10,276 nt of DNA. Origin: JBGSKV01 sp041740975 (GTDB lineage Bacteria; Bdellovibrionota_B; Oligoflexia; Oligoflexales; JALZUQ01). Below, piece after piece: positions 1-6,983 of the stretch. Each line of letters starts with the position of its first letter. The stretch's first letter is position 1. The stretch covers positions 1-10,276 of the forward strand of contig JBGSKV010000107.1 in the NCBI GenBank assembly GCA_041740975.1. Reading direction: 5' to 3'. Below the pieces are notes generated by a model. That model saw only the letters and a program-made list of their open reading frames with translations. It made no database searches and was not told where the DNA came from. The position numbers were made by a program, and so were the translations under genes.

Positions 1-3
1 GAA

Positions 4-1110
4 ATGTTCAATAATTTAATATATGGTAACCAGATGACTTACGACCCCAAACAACCCTTTGACCTCAAAAAACTACCTCCAGCAATTAAACCTGAGGATT
101 TTCTAGAGCAGGAATTTGTCCATCTTCTGATTCAAGCACACTCAGCTTTAGCAGAACTAAATGGAACCTGCCGGGCAATTGAAAATCCCAAAATTCTTTT
201 GAACATCCCAATGCTTCAAGAGTCGGTCGCGAGTTCGGAAATCGAAGGAATTTATACGACCATCGAAACTGCCCTAGAGAATCAAGTGAAAGCAAGCAAT
301 GAACAAGACCCTGCCTCTAAGGAGGCTTTGCGATACAGGGAAGCCATTCGAACAGGCTACAACTCGCTAAAAGAATATTCCCTATCTTCACGTACAATCC
401 TAGCGATTCATAAAGAATTGCTTCCTGCAGATGGCGGTCGATATAAAGAGCATCAAAATAAAATCGCAAACGGTAACCAAGTTATTTACACACCTCCGCC
501 ACCACAGGAGGTTTCAAAATTAATCGCAAACTGGGAAAACTATGTTCATGCAGATAGTGCGCTCGATCCGCTAATAAAAGTTGCTATCAGCCATTATCAG
601 TTTGAAGCCATCCACCCCTTCCCGGATGGCAACGGCCGAACTGGACGCATTTTAATGGTTATGCAAATCACCATGTACAAACTTTTGGATACTCCAATTC
701 TTTATTTAAGCGGTTACCTATATAAAAACAAAAGCGAGTACTATACTCACTTACAAGAAGTTACGAAAACCGGTGCCTGGATAGATATGATTAAATTCAT
801 ATTAAAAGCCATCTGCGAACAGGCAAAGGTTACTACAGAGGTAATTTTTAGGATTAGATCTGAACGAGATCAAATGAAAGAGACTTTGAAAAAAGAATTC
901 GCGTCTATTTATAGTCCTGATCTACTAAATCACCTATTTTCGTATCCGGTGACCTATCCAACATTTATGGCGAAACACTTAGACATCACCTATCAGACGG
1001 CAAGTAAGCATTTGGGGATTCTTCACAAAGCAGGCCTGCTTTCGAAGAAAAAATCTGGTCAGAAGATACTTTATTACAATCACAGCGTCATTTCGTGCCT
1101 TAAAACCTAG
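4..1110 (+). CDS. Fic-family protein AMP-transferase (class II, self-inhibited) with C-terminal winged helix
   Basis: Fic proteins usually transfer AMP from ATP to a Ser, Thr or Tyr hydroxyl of a target protein. The core motif HPFPDGNGRTGR is at residues 204-215, with catalytic His204 and the phosphate-binding GNGR. An N-terminal Fic_N-type region contains SSEIEG at 77-82. This fits the (S/T)xxxE(G/N) inhibitory helix, whose Glu (E81) blocks productive ATP binding in class II Fic enzymes. Residues about 305-360 look like a winged helix (TYQTASKHLGILHKAGLL), common in long Fic proteins and suggesting DNA binding or autoregulation. The length of 368 residues is normal for this architecture. The start is uncertain: ATG at 34 (MTYDPKQPF) begins where family similarity normally begins, and the 10 residues before it look unrelated. 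The upstream region lies outside the window, so promoter and partner genes cannot be judged. No antitoxin gene is adjacent on the downstream side. Family is certain; the target is unknown. Confidence 0.93.
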   Translation: MFNNLIYGNQMTYDPKQPFDLKKLPPAIKPEDFLEQEFVHLLIQAHSALAELNGTCRAIENPKILLNIPMLQESVASSEIEGIYTTIETALENQVKASNEQDPASKEALRYREAIRTGYNSLKEYSLSSRTILAIHKELLPADGGRYKEHQNKIANGNQVIYTPPPPQEVSKLIANWENYVHADSALDPLIKVAISHYQFEAIHPFPDGNGRTGRILMVMQITMYKLLDTPILYLSGYLYKNKSEYYTHLQEVTKTGAWIDMIKFILKAICEQAKVTTEVIFRIRSERDQMKETLKKEFASIYSPDLLNHLFSYPVTYPTFMAKHLDITYQTASKHLGILHKAGLLSKKKSGQKILYYNHSVISCLKT

Positions 1111-1131
1111 GGACAGTCAGGGGACTGTCCC
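1110..1131. repeat. GC-rich palindrome (REP-like) touching the fic stop codon
   Basis: GGGACAGTC (1110-1118) and GACTGTCCC (1123-1131) form a perfect 9-bp stem with a 4-base loop. The left arm begins on the last base of the fic stop codon. An alternative register is GGGGAC-T-GTCCCC at 1120-1132. There is no T-tract, so it is not a classical intrinsic terminator. GGGACAG-type palindromes resemble REP elements moved by RAYT (Y1, IS200/IS605-like) transposases, but no transposase is present here. Confidence 0.6.
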
Positions 1132-1144
1132 CTTATCTAGGATT

Positions 1145-1195
1145 GGGACACATAAAACCCTCGTACGGTTCTCGCACAATAAATTTATGTGTTCC
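1145..1195. repeat. Second imperfect inverted repeat (gggacacataaa ... tttatgtgttcc)
   Basis: The 12-base arm at 1145-1156 pairs with 1184-1195 over 11 of 12 positions, and the exception can form a G-U pair. The 27-base loop contains AACC/GGTT and the palindrome CGTACG. With the hairpin at 1110-1131 it fills almost the whole gap between two convergent genes, as paired REP sequences often do. Mobility is inferred; only the pairing is seen. Confidence 0.55.
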
Positions 1196-1215
1196 TTGCA
1201 ATTACTAATTCGCTA

Positions 1216-1851
1216 TCACCAGTTTAAGTAAAAACGAGTACGACCAACACCCACTCCCAAAGATCTTTGGTAGGTGTTGCACGACGGATAACGGTAGCCG
1301 TGAGAGTAATTCGGTCGCGTATTTCTGAACTGATTTTGCTGATACTGCGGACGATAATAAGTCGGCCAAGCTTGATACGCTAAGTTCTGACACTGACGAC
1401 TGTTAAAGCCGCCGTTTTGGCAGCCTCGGACATTATAGCCAGAGTGCTGATTCTGGAACGAATTGTGCCTTGAGTTGTGATGTGAGCTGTGACGGGAGTT
1501 GTTCCAGTTGCTTTGATAGTTCCCGTAAGTGTTCGGATAGCCGTAGTAGCTGTCGGCAGAGGTGTCTTCGTTGACCGAGTTGGTCTGCGCCTGTGTAAAT
1601 GCCATCTCAGCCGCGTCATAATCTCCGAAGCTCATGCCTTGCTCAGCAAGCTGGCGAGATTCTTTTCTTACGACATTTCCACTGTCATCCACTTCGAGCA
1701 TGGTGATAACGCCAGGCAGGCTTGCCGCCTCATCTGCCGGAAAAGGCTCAACCTTGACCTTGTTGTTATCGACGAGCTCTTGATCAGCTTGTTGGGTGCC
1801 GCAGGCTAGTACACCGGACCCTACAATGATTGCCAATAATTTCGTTTTCAT
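1216..1851 (-). CDS. Putative lipoprotein with Asn/Tyr/His/Gln-rich C-terminal tail
   Basis: This is a 211-residue protein that I do not recognise. The N-terminus has a short charged segment, a hydrophobic stretch and a lipobox (VLAC), making Cys17 the likely lipidated residue after signal peptidase II cleavage. Residues 20-100 are acidic and moderately structured. From about 101 to the end the composition is extreme: Tyr, Asn, Ser, His, Gln and Arg dominate, with a His/Ser/Asn stretch around 118-137. Three further Cys lie at 144, 154 and 191. The residue after Cys17 is Gly, so inner-membrane retention by Asp at +2 is not indicated and outer-membrane anchoring is plausible. The start is supported by AAAAGGAG seven bases upstream (1859-1866) and by a candidate promoter at 1892-1920. 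It converges on fic, with REP-like palindromes between. The His/Cys content could bind metal, but that is inference. Confidence 0.75.
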   Translation of the reverse strand: MKTKLLAIIVGSGVLACGTQQADQELVDNNKVKVEPFPADEAASLPGVITMLEVDDSGNVVRKESRQLAEQGMSFGDYDAAEMAFTQAQTNSVNEDTSADSYYGYPNTYGNYQSNWNNSRHSSHHNSRHNSFQNQHSGYNVRGCQNGGFNSRQCQNLAYQAWPTYYRPQYQQNQFRNTRPNYSHGYRYPSCNTYQRSLGVGVGRTRFYLNW

Positions 1852-2151
1852 ACGTTCTCTCCTTTTGATTAAAAATTAACCAGGTGGAGCGAACCTATGT
1901 TGGTGAGCAAGTTAAGTCAATAAACGCGCCAAAAGTGCATGTCGCTCGCGTAACATCAGCCTTTACGAGACACGGCTTAGATGAAGCAACGATCATATGA
2001 CTCGGTAGCAATGAAGATTCTCAGCGCAGAGCGTAAAGTCGGTTAGGTTTAAAGCCTGCCAATTGTCTTAGAATGGGATTTGGACCTCCCCCATTTCCGT
2101 GTATCCTCCCCCCAAGAATTCCCAAGTTCCTTTTCTGAGGAGATCCACGAC
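1852..2151. other. Intergenic stretch between divergent genes, no convincing gene
   Basis: These 300 bases separate the minus-strand lipoprotein from the plus-strand phosphatase. They hold the lipoprotein promoter and ribosome binding site at the left edge and the phosphatase ribosome binding site at the right edge. A 38-codon plus-strand frame opens with GTG at 1884 and stops at 2000, but it overlaps the minus-strand promoter and has no clear ribosome binding site. A C-rich run is at 2085-2113. Nothing else was recognised. Confidence 0.5.
1892..1920 (-). promoter_or_regulatory. Candidate sigma70-type promoter for the Asn/Tyr/His-rich lipoprotein
   Basis: On the minus strand TTGACT (1920-1915) is followed after exactly 17 bases by TAGGTT (1897-1892). 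The -35 box matches five of six consensus bases and the -10 box is weak. Predicted transcription start is near 1885, giving a leader of about 33 bases that contains the AAAAGGAG ribosome binding site. Confidence 0.45.
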
Positions 2152-2694
2152 GTGACACGTTTATCTTTGGCCTCGTTTGCGCCGCTTTTCATTTTTTCTA
2201 TGACCCTTAGCTTCGGTGAAGTGGCTAAGAGTAATGATCTTGCTTTCGTCGATAACTTTCATAAAGTCGATGAAGATCTTTACCGCAGCGGGCGACCAGA
2301 GCTTAGCGATATGAAACAATTTGCAGAGCTTGGCATCAAAACGATTTTGACTTTAGAAACTTATTTTGCTCATCCAGAGTTTGGTGATGAAGAAGAATAC
2401 GCCGCCAACATGGTCGGCATCAAAGTGGTGCGCGTCCCGATGAGCCCACTACCTACCCATCGCCCCGACATCGAAGACATTCAAGCAGCACTTGACGTTA
2501 TGCTCGATCCCGCCCGACAGCCGGTTCTCGTTCATTGCTATCACGGCAGCGACCGCACCGGAATTGTCGTTGGCGCCTACCATATTGTCAAAGACGGCTG
2601 GTCCGCGGACGAAGCCATTGAGGATATGAGGACATTTGGGCATGGACGGATGTACTACTGGTGGGACGATATTCTTTATGAGTTTGAAGACTGA
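2152..2694 (+). CDS. Exported dual-specificity/tyrosine phosphatase (CX5R family)
   Basis: The signature HCYHGSDRTG (residues 128-137, numbered from the GTG start) contains the catalytic Cys129 and phosphate-binding Arg135 of the HCX5R protein tyrosine phosphatase superfamily. Upstream, the pattern NFHKVDEDLYRSGRP followed by a hydrophobic strand (GIKTILTLE) is typical of small atypical dual-specificity phosphatases of the Siw14/PFA-DSP and related bacterial type. Substrates in such families include phosphotyrosine proteins and inositol phosphates; none can be assigned here. I chose GTG at 2152 over an in-frame TTG at 2080 because TGAGGAG at 2136-2142 sits about nine bases before it. That start also places a hydrophobic segment (LSLASFAPLFIFSMTLSF) at the very N-terminus, as a signal peptide or anchor. 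The 180-residue length is usual. The sensor kinase gene follows 114 bases later on the same strand, and a functional link is only a possibility. Confidence 0.88.
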   Translation: MTRLSLASFAPLFIFSMTLSFGEVAKSNDLAFVDNFHKVDEDLYRSGRPELSDMKQFAELGIKTILTLETYFAHPEFGDEEEYAANMVGIKVVRVPMSPLPTHRPDIEDIQAALDVMLDPARQPVLVHCYHGSDRTGIVVGAYHIVKDGWSADEAIEDMRTFGHGRMYYWWDDILYEFED

Positions 2695-2766
2695 CTTCAC
2701 TAAGTAAACGATAAGAAAGCTTCGAAGGTACTGGTTTCGTTTAGCAAGTTTCCTTGCAAATTTCTC

Positions 2767-2795
2767 TCGTCACCGGCATTGCTTTTTGCTATGTA
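2767..2795 (+). promoter_or_regulatory. Candidate extended -10 promoter for the hybrid sensor kinase
   Basis: TCGTCA (2767-2772, four of six -35 bases) lies 17 bases from TATGTA (2790-2795). TGC immediately precedes the -10 box, giving the TGn extension. The predicted start near 2802 would leave a leader of only about seven bases before the ATG at 2809. Confidence 0.35.
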
Positions 2796-2808
2796 ATATC
2801 GGCCTATT

Positions 2809-5694
2809 ATGGGTCTCGCGCCTGGCAAAATTTCGCGTCAAATTTCCCATCATAAAAAGGTTATCGTTCTGCAGCCTTTCGAAAACAGAATCAAAATCAT
2901 CCCCAAGCTGATCGCACTGACAACAGCCGCCATTTCCATAGTATTGATTTGTATTTGGATATTTGTACCTTCACTTAAAGAATTTTCTGCTTTGAGTATG
3001 AAGCTCAACACCGCGCTTGCACTATTTACCGCCAGTTTATCATTGTGGCTTCTGGCTGATGAAGGCAATCCTCGTTCTTGGCAGTCCAAATGTGGTCAGG
3101 GCTTGGCGCTTTTGACGCTGTTGATTGGTCTTTCTTCTTTTAGTCAGTACATTTTCAAAATCAACCTCCACATCGATGAGCTTTTTGTTAGTGATTTTCG
3201 AAATGATGAAAGCATACTTTTTCCAGGCAGAATGTCACCCATCGCCTGCATATGCTTTATTTTCATTGGTGCGGCACTGTTTTTTATTAACCGGCCCGGA
3301 AATCGTTGGATACATCCCACGTCGCTTTTTATCTTTCCGGTATTTCTTATTTGTACTTTTTCTCTACTTGGATATGTCTATGAAGAACGAAGTTTCTACC
3401 AAATCGGTCCCTTCATTCGCATCGCTTGGCAAACGACAACTTGCTGTCTTCTCCTAACAACTGGGATTTTGGCGGCACGACAGCGTAGCCGGTCCATCTA
3501 TGTGTTAGCACGAGATGGCCTCGGCGGGATGATCGCCAGGCGCTTGTTTCCGGTTGTGGCCATCGCTCCGGTTTTCTTTGGATATCTGTGGTTGCATGCG
3601 AGAAGGTCCGACGTTGTTGACAGAGAACTTGGCATTTCGCTTTTTGTCATTGCGATTATCCTTGTTTTTATCGTTGTTATAACCTTTATTTCCAATCGTC
3701 TTGATCAAATGGACGCACGCGAACGGGCGATGACCGACAACGAGCGTGATGTTCAAAAGAAACTTATGTCTGTTCTCGACAACTCGTCTGTCATTACCTG
3801 GACGTTAGATAGGTTAGGAAATATCGAGTACTCATCGGGCAAAGCTCTCAGCTTTATTGGCTTTGAAACTCAATCCTTAGTGGGACAAAACTTCTTTACG
3901 CTTTTTGGAGACGAATTCCCTCAAGCCGCGGCAATGGTGAGACGGGCTCTTGGTGGAGAAACCTTTACAAATGAACTCTCCATGCTTGGTCGGATGTACA
4001 ATTCCAATTATTCGCCAGTGTTTAATTCATCTGGCCAAATCACCGGCGTCGCGGTTGTCAGTAACGACATCACCGAGCTAAAAATCACGGAACAAGCGCT
4101 AGCCGACAGCGAGCGTCAGTTTCGGATGATGGCCAATTCTATTCCGCAGTTGGCCTGGATGGCTAACAAAGATGGTTGGGTCTTTTGGCTTAATGAAAAG
4201 TGGTACGACTATACGGGGACCACCCTCCCAGAAATGGAAGGTTGGGGATGGCAGAAAGTGCTCGACCCCGCCGATGGAGAGCGCATGACTGCCTCATGGA
4301 AGAAAGCACTAGAGAGCGGCGAGCCGTGGGAAGATACCTTTCCCATCAGAAGCAAGTCAGGCGAGTCGCGTTGGTTTCTATCACGAGCTTTGCCAATCCG
4401 AAACGATCATGGCGAAATCACATTTTGGTTCGGGACCAATACGGATATACATGAAAAGCAACGTAACGAACGCGAGCTAGTCGAAAGCAAAGACATTGCC
4501 GAAAAAGCCAACAAGGCCAAGACTCAATTTCTTGCTAATATGAGCCACGAAATTCGTACGCCTATTGGCGCAATCATGGGCTTCACGCAGCTTCTGAAAA
4601 ACGCGCCAAGTTCCGAAGTCGATAGAGAAACTTTCATGGACATCATCGAAAGAAACTCGCAGACATTGCTGCGTCTTATTGATGATATTCTTGATCTGTC
4701 GAAAGTCGAGTCGGGCAAGTTTACGCTCGATAAATCCGAGTTTTCATTGTCGGATTTGCTGAAGGATGTTTCGTCCATTCTTTCCCTGAAAGCGGCTGAA
4801 AAAGGCATTGCCTTTTCGTTAGAGATTGACGGACTAATTCCCGAAAAGATTTGCACCGATCAGCTCCGTCTCCGACAGATACTCATTAATGTGATTGGTA
4901 ACGCGGTGAAGTTCACCAGCAGCGGCAAGGTGACAGTCCACGTCTCTTGCACCGAGTCTTTATTTGAGGCTTCCGTCGAAGATACGGGACCAGGAATCCC
5001 TCTCAAGAACCAGCGATTCTTGTTTCATGCGTTTAGTCAGGCCGATCCATCGATGACGAGAAAATTTGGCGGAACCGGCCTTGGCCTCGCCTTATCAAAG
5101 CGCCTCAGTCAAGCACTCGGCGGTGATGTCTACCTACTACGTAGCAAAGTCAACAAAGGCAGTACCTTCGTCATTCGGACTGTTGTCGAAACGGCGGTCG
5201 GAACACGAATGATAAGTAAAGATGATGTCATTCCGAAGAATCTAAATCTGCTATCGAAGATACAACACGAAGGATTTTTGGAAGGTCTTAAGGTTTTACT
5301 AGTCGAAGATTCGCTGGATAACCGAATACTAATCTCCACCTATCTTCGCGATACTGGAGCCATCATTGAAACGGCAGTTGATGGCGAAAAAGGTGTCGAA
5401 ATAGCCTTAAAGAATTTGCCCGATGTAACTCTTATGGATATTCAAATGCCAATCATGGATGGCCACACGGCAGTGAGGAGTTTGCGCAGTCAAGGATATT
5501 CGAAACCAATTATTGCGTTGACCGCGCATGCTATGCGCGAAGAACGTGATAAGTGCTTTGAGTCGGGATGCAATGATTACCTGACGAAACCAATCGTAAA
5601 AAACGTTCTTGTCGATGTGCTGTCGCGTTACGTTCGCAACCGAGTGCCGCCCGTTGTCCCTGGCACCAGCATGGATCCAGTTAGCCATCCCTAA
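2809..5694 (+). CDS. Membrane hybrid sensor histidine kinase (8 TM, PAS-PAS-HisKA-HATPase-REC)
   Basis: This 961-residue inner-membrane kinase starts autophosphorylation on His and relays to its own receiver. About eight hydrophobic segments lie between residues 33 and 300, resembling MASE-like membrane sensor regions (RMSPIACICFIFIGAALFF is characteristic). PAS 1 is at about 318-425, and PAS 2 with PAC is at about 434-555. HisKA has NMSHEIRTP with phospho-acceptor His580. The HATPase domain shows the N box around N694-N698, the G1 box DTGPGIP from D725 and the G2 box GTGLGLALS around 755-763. The receiver (about 825-940) has acidic residues E833/D834, phospho-acceptor D877 in MDIQMP and conserved K927 in YLTKP. 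All catalytic residues are present. No separate response regulator or phosphotransfer (Hpt) gene is adjacent, so the relay partner is elsewhere. No Shine-Dalgarno precedes ATG 2809, and no ATG, GTG or TTG lies in frame until the first membrane helix. The ligand is unknown. Confidence 0.95.
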   Translation: MGLAPGKISRQISHHKKVIVLQPFENRIKIIPKLIALTTAAISIVLICIWIFVPSLKEFSALSMKLNTALALFTASLSLWLLADEGNPRSWQSKCGQGLALLTLLIGLSSFSQYIFKINLHIDELFVSDFRNDESILFPGRMSPIACICFIFIGAALFFINRPGNRWIHPTSLFIFPVFLICTFSLLGYVYEERSFYQIGPFIRIAWQTTTCCLLLTTGILAARQRSRSIYVLARDGLGGMIARRLFPVVAIAPVFFGYLWLHARRSDVVDRELGISLFVIAIILVFIVVITFISNRLDQMDARERAMTDNERDVQKKLMSVLDNSSVITWTLDRLGNIEYSSGKALSFIGFETQSLVGQNFFTLFGDEFPQAAAMVRRALGGETFTNELSMLGRMYNSNYSPVFNSSGQITGVAVVSNDITELKITEQALADSERQFRMMANSIPQLAWMANKDGWVFWLNEKWYDYTGTTLPEMEGWGWQKVLDPADGERMTASWKKALESGEPWEDTFPIRSKSGESRWFLSRALPIRNDHGEITFWFGTNTDIHEKQRNERELVESKDIAEKANKAKTQFLANMSHEIRTPIGAIMGFTQLLKNAPSSEVDRETFMDIIERNSQTLLRLIDDILDLSKVESGKFTLDKSEFSLSDLLKDVSSILSLKAAEKGIAFSLEIDGLIPEKICTDQLRLRQILINVIGNAVKFTSSGKVTVHVSCTESLFEASVEDTGPGIPLKNQRFLFHAFSQADPSMTRKFGGTGLGLALSKRLSQALGGDVYLLRSKVNKGSTFVIRTVVETAVGTRMISKDDVIPKNLNLLSKIQHEGFLEGLKVLLVEDSLDNRILISTYLRDTGAIIETAVDGEKGVEIALKNLPDVTLMDIQMPIMDGHTAVRSLRSQGYSKPIIALTAHAMREERDKCFESGCNDYLTKPIVKNVLVDVLSRYVRNRVPPVVPGTSMDPVSHP

Positions 5695-5734
5695 GACTTC
5701 TATTAAAGCATGTCATCGAATCGACTCAATCCCT

Positions 5735-6247
5735 TCAAGAAAAAAACAACATCCCCGCAGCCATCAAACCCATGACTAAGTCTTCGGTCAATGTCACCGT
5801 ACTGAGCGGGGCTTTTAAGACCGTGCCCATGCAAGGGCATAGGATTTTGAGTCCGCGCTTCAACGCCGCCAAAACGCCAAGGGTCGAAAATCCCATGAGT
5901 ACAACCGTAAAAATATAAGTGGGGAGCAACCAGGCCTCTGAAAGATAAAGTAACGCCAGAGCTAATTCTAAAAATGGGTAAACGTAGCAGTAACCGCGCC
6001 ACCTTTTACCAAGCAAATCGTACATCTGAAAGCCATCTGCAAAATGCTTTAGGTTAAAAACTTTCAGAAGTGAAAAAATCAGGAAAAATATCCCCATAAA
6101 AGCATGCATCACAAACTCAGCTGTGCCGCCTTTAGCAAAGCCCAAGGCCGCTGCACTTAAGGCCGCGTAAAGGACAAGAGCAAACAGTGGCCAGTACTTA
6201 ACAAGTATATTCTCGTTTGATTGATTGACAGTAATTTCAAAGGACAT
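5735..6247 (-). CDS. MauE/DoxX-type redox-associated membrane protein
   Basis: This 170-residue protein has about four membrane segments (around 18-38, 46-66, 88-105, 108-130), a further hydrophobic C-terminus, and conserved-looking blocks: FADGFQMYDLLGKRWRGY (69-86), PFLELALALLYL (91-102) and LCPCMGTVLKAPLSTVTLTED (136-156). This layout is that of the MauE/DoxX-related family, whose MauE members are needed for disulfide formation in methylamine dehydrogenase. The CPC pair (Cys137/Cys139) could be redox active or bind metal. GAGAGG just upstream supports ATG 6247. It is the last gene of the minus-strand operon, 26 bases after the MerT-like gene, which suggests redox or metal delivery together with the HMA protein. 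It converges on the kinase gene with 40 bases between, and no clear terminator hairpin was seen there. A role in methylamine oxidation is unlikely because no mau subunit genes are present. Confidence 0.75.
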   Translation of the reverse strand: MSFEITVNQSNENILVKYWPLFALVLYAALSAAALGFAKGGTAEFVMHAFMGIFFLIFSLLKVFNLKHFADGFQMYDLLGKRWRGYCYVYPFLELALALLYLSEAWLLPTYIFTVVLMGFSTLGVLAALKRGLKILCPCMGTVLKAPLSTVTLTEDLVMGLMAAGMLFFS

Positions 6248-6273
6248 ACAAACCTCTCAAGATTAAATTGCAC

Positions 6274-6672
6274 CTACAAAAACCGTGGCAAAACATATGT
6301 AACAGAAATCCCCGCGACAAAACAAACCCATGAGAAAACATACACATACCATGACCAGCGCTTAGTCCTCGCACAAGCTTCCGCCAGATTCTTATCGACT
6401 GGGCACGACTCGTCACGGGCGTACCACTGCAGGAAACCTGACAAAACCAACATAACAAAAGCCGTCACAAAGATAGCAACTTTGTACTCGGAGATGGTGA
6501 TCATGAAAGGAAACACTTCCAAAAATGATGCAAAGGCAGCACCAGCACCCAAGAGCACAAAGAGACTCGGTAACGCACAGCAGATCAACGTCGAGCCAGA
6601 GCTAAACAACACCAAGTAATTTAGGATCGGCTGGAGTTTTTCTTTTGCCACCACGCCATTCAGACTGGTCAT
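6274..6672 (-). CDS. MerT-like mercuric/soft-metal transport membrane protein
   Basis: This 132-residue protein has three membrane segments (around 17-50, 62-83, 107-128). The first helix carries a vicinal pair Cys31-Cys32 followed by ALPSLFVLLGAGAA, the arrangement in MerT where the pair accepts Hg(II) from periplasmic MerP. A second Cys pair (C90 in CPVDKNL, C100) lies in the loop between helices two and three, also as in MerT. The start ATG overlaps the stop of the MerP-like gene in ATGA (6669-6672), indicating translational coupling and joint function. Classical MerT is about 116 residues, so this is slightly longer. No merA or merR gene is nearby, so the transported ion need not be mercury; Cu(I), Cd(II) or another thiol-seeking ion is possible. 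Family-level resemblance is good; substrate is unresolved. Confidence 0.75.
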   Translation of the reverse strand: MTSLNGVVAKEKLQPILNYLVLFSSGSTLICCALPSLFVLLGAGAAFASFLEVFPFMITISEYKVAIFVTAFVMLVLSGFLQWYARDESCPVDKNLAEACARTKRWSWYVYVFSWVCFVAGISVTYVLPRFL

Positions 6673-6974
6673 TTGCTAGTTCTTTCAAGAGACTTCAGCA
6701 AGTAGCCGGCGTCTTTGATCCCCTTGCCAACCGCCTCGTCACTTAACGTTTTTCCTTCGGCGATGTCAAAGGTAACGAGTTTGCTATCAAGGTCTACATC
6801 AAACTTCACAATTGTTTTGTCTTTAATAAATGCTTTGAAAGACTTTTCAATATTCTGCGCGCACATCGGACAAACCATACCACTGATTTTGGCTTTGATG
6901 ATTTCTTTGGCCTGTGCAACTCCGGCCACTCCAAACAGTGACACCATAAAAACCGACAAAAATAGCTTATTCAT
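6669..6974 (-). CDS. MerP-like periplasmic heavy-metal-associated (HMA) protein
   Basis: This 101-residue protein has a signal peptide (about 1-22, cleavage after AQA) followed by one ferredoxin-like HMA domain. The metal-binding loop is GMVCPMCAQN, with Cys35 and Cys38 in GMxCxxC, the site that binds Hg(II) or Cu(I) in MerP and copper chaperones. Later segments TIVKFDVDLDSKLVTFDI and KGIKDAGYLLKSLE fit the remaining strands and the second helix of the fold. The strong ribosome binding site AAGGAGG lies just before ATG 6974 and overlaps the end of the upstream barrel gene, which stops nine bases earlier. It overlaps the MerT-like gene by four bases, so a periplasm-to-membrane hand-off is the likely job. 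The metal is not determined. Confidence 0.87.
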   Translation of the reverse strand: MNKLFLSVFMVSLFGVAGVAQAKEIIKAKISGMVCPMCAQNIEKSFKAFIKDKTIVKFDVDLDSKLVTFDIAEGKTLSDEAVGKGIKDAGYLLKSLERTSK

Positions 6975-6983
6975 AAATCCTCC

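Noticed and set aside
1489..1809. A 106-codon plus-strand open frame
   Set aside because: It lies opposite the lipoprotein gene, which has a lipobox, ribosome binding site and promoter.
1884..2000. A 38-codon plus-strand frame starting with GTG that reads like protein (VERTYVGEQVKS...), perhaps a relic gene end
   Set aside because: It has no clear ribosome binding site, overlaps the lipoprotein promoter on the other strand, and no family is recognisable.
2080..2151. N-terminal extension of the phosphatase from TTG 2080
   Set aside because: No ribosome binding site precedes it, it would bury the signal-like segment, and GTG 2152 has a good Shine-Dalgarno.
2743..2757. Short hairpin GCAAG-TTTC-CTTGC as terminator of the phosphatase gene
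   Set aside because: The stem is only about five base pairs and no T-run follows directly.
6221..6619. A 132-codon plus-strand open frame
   Set aside because: It is antisense to the MerT-like gene and its product has no recognisable features, whereas the minus strand shows conserved Cys pairs and membrane helices.
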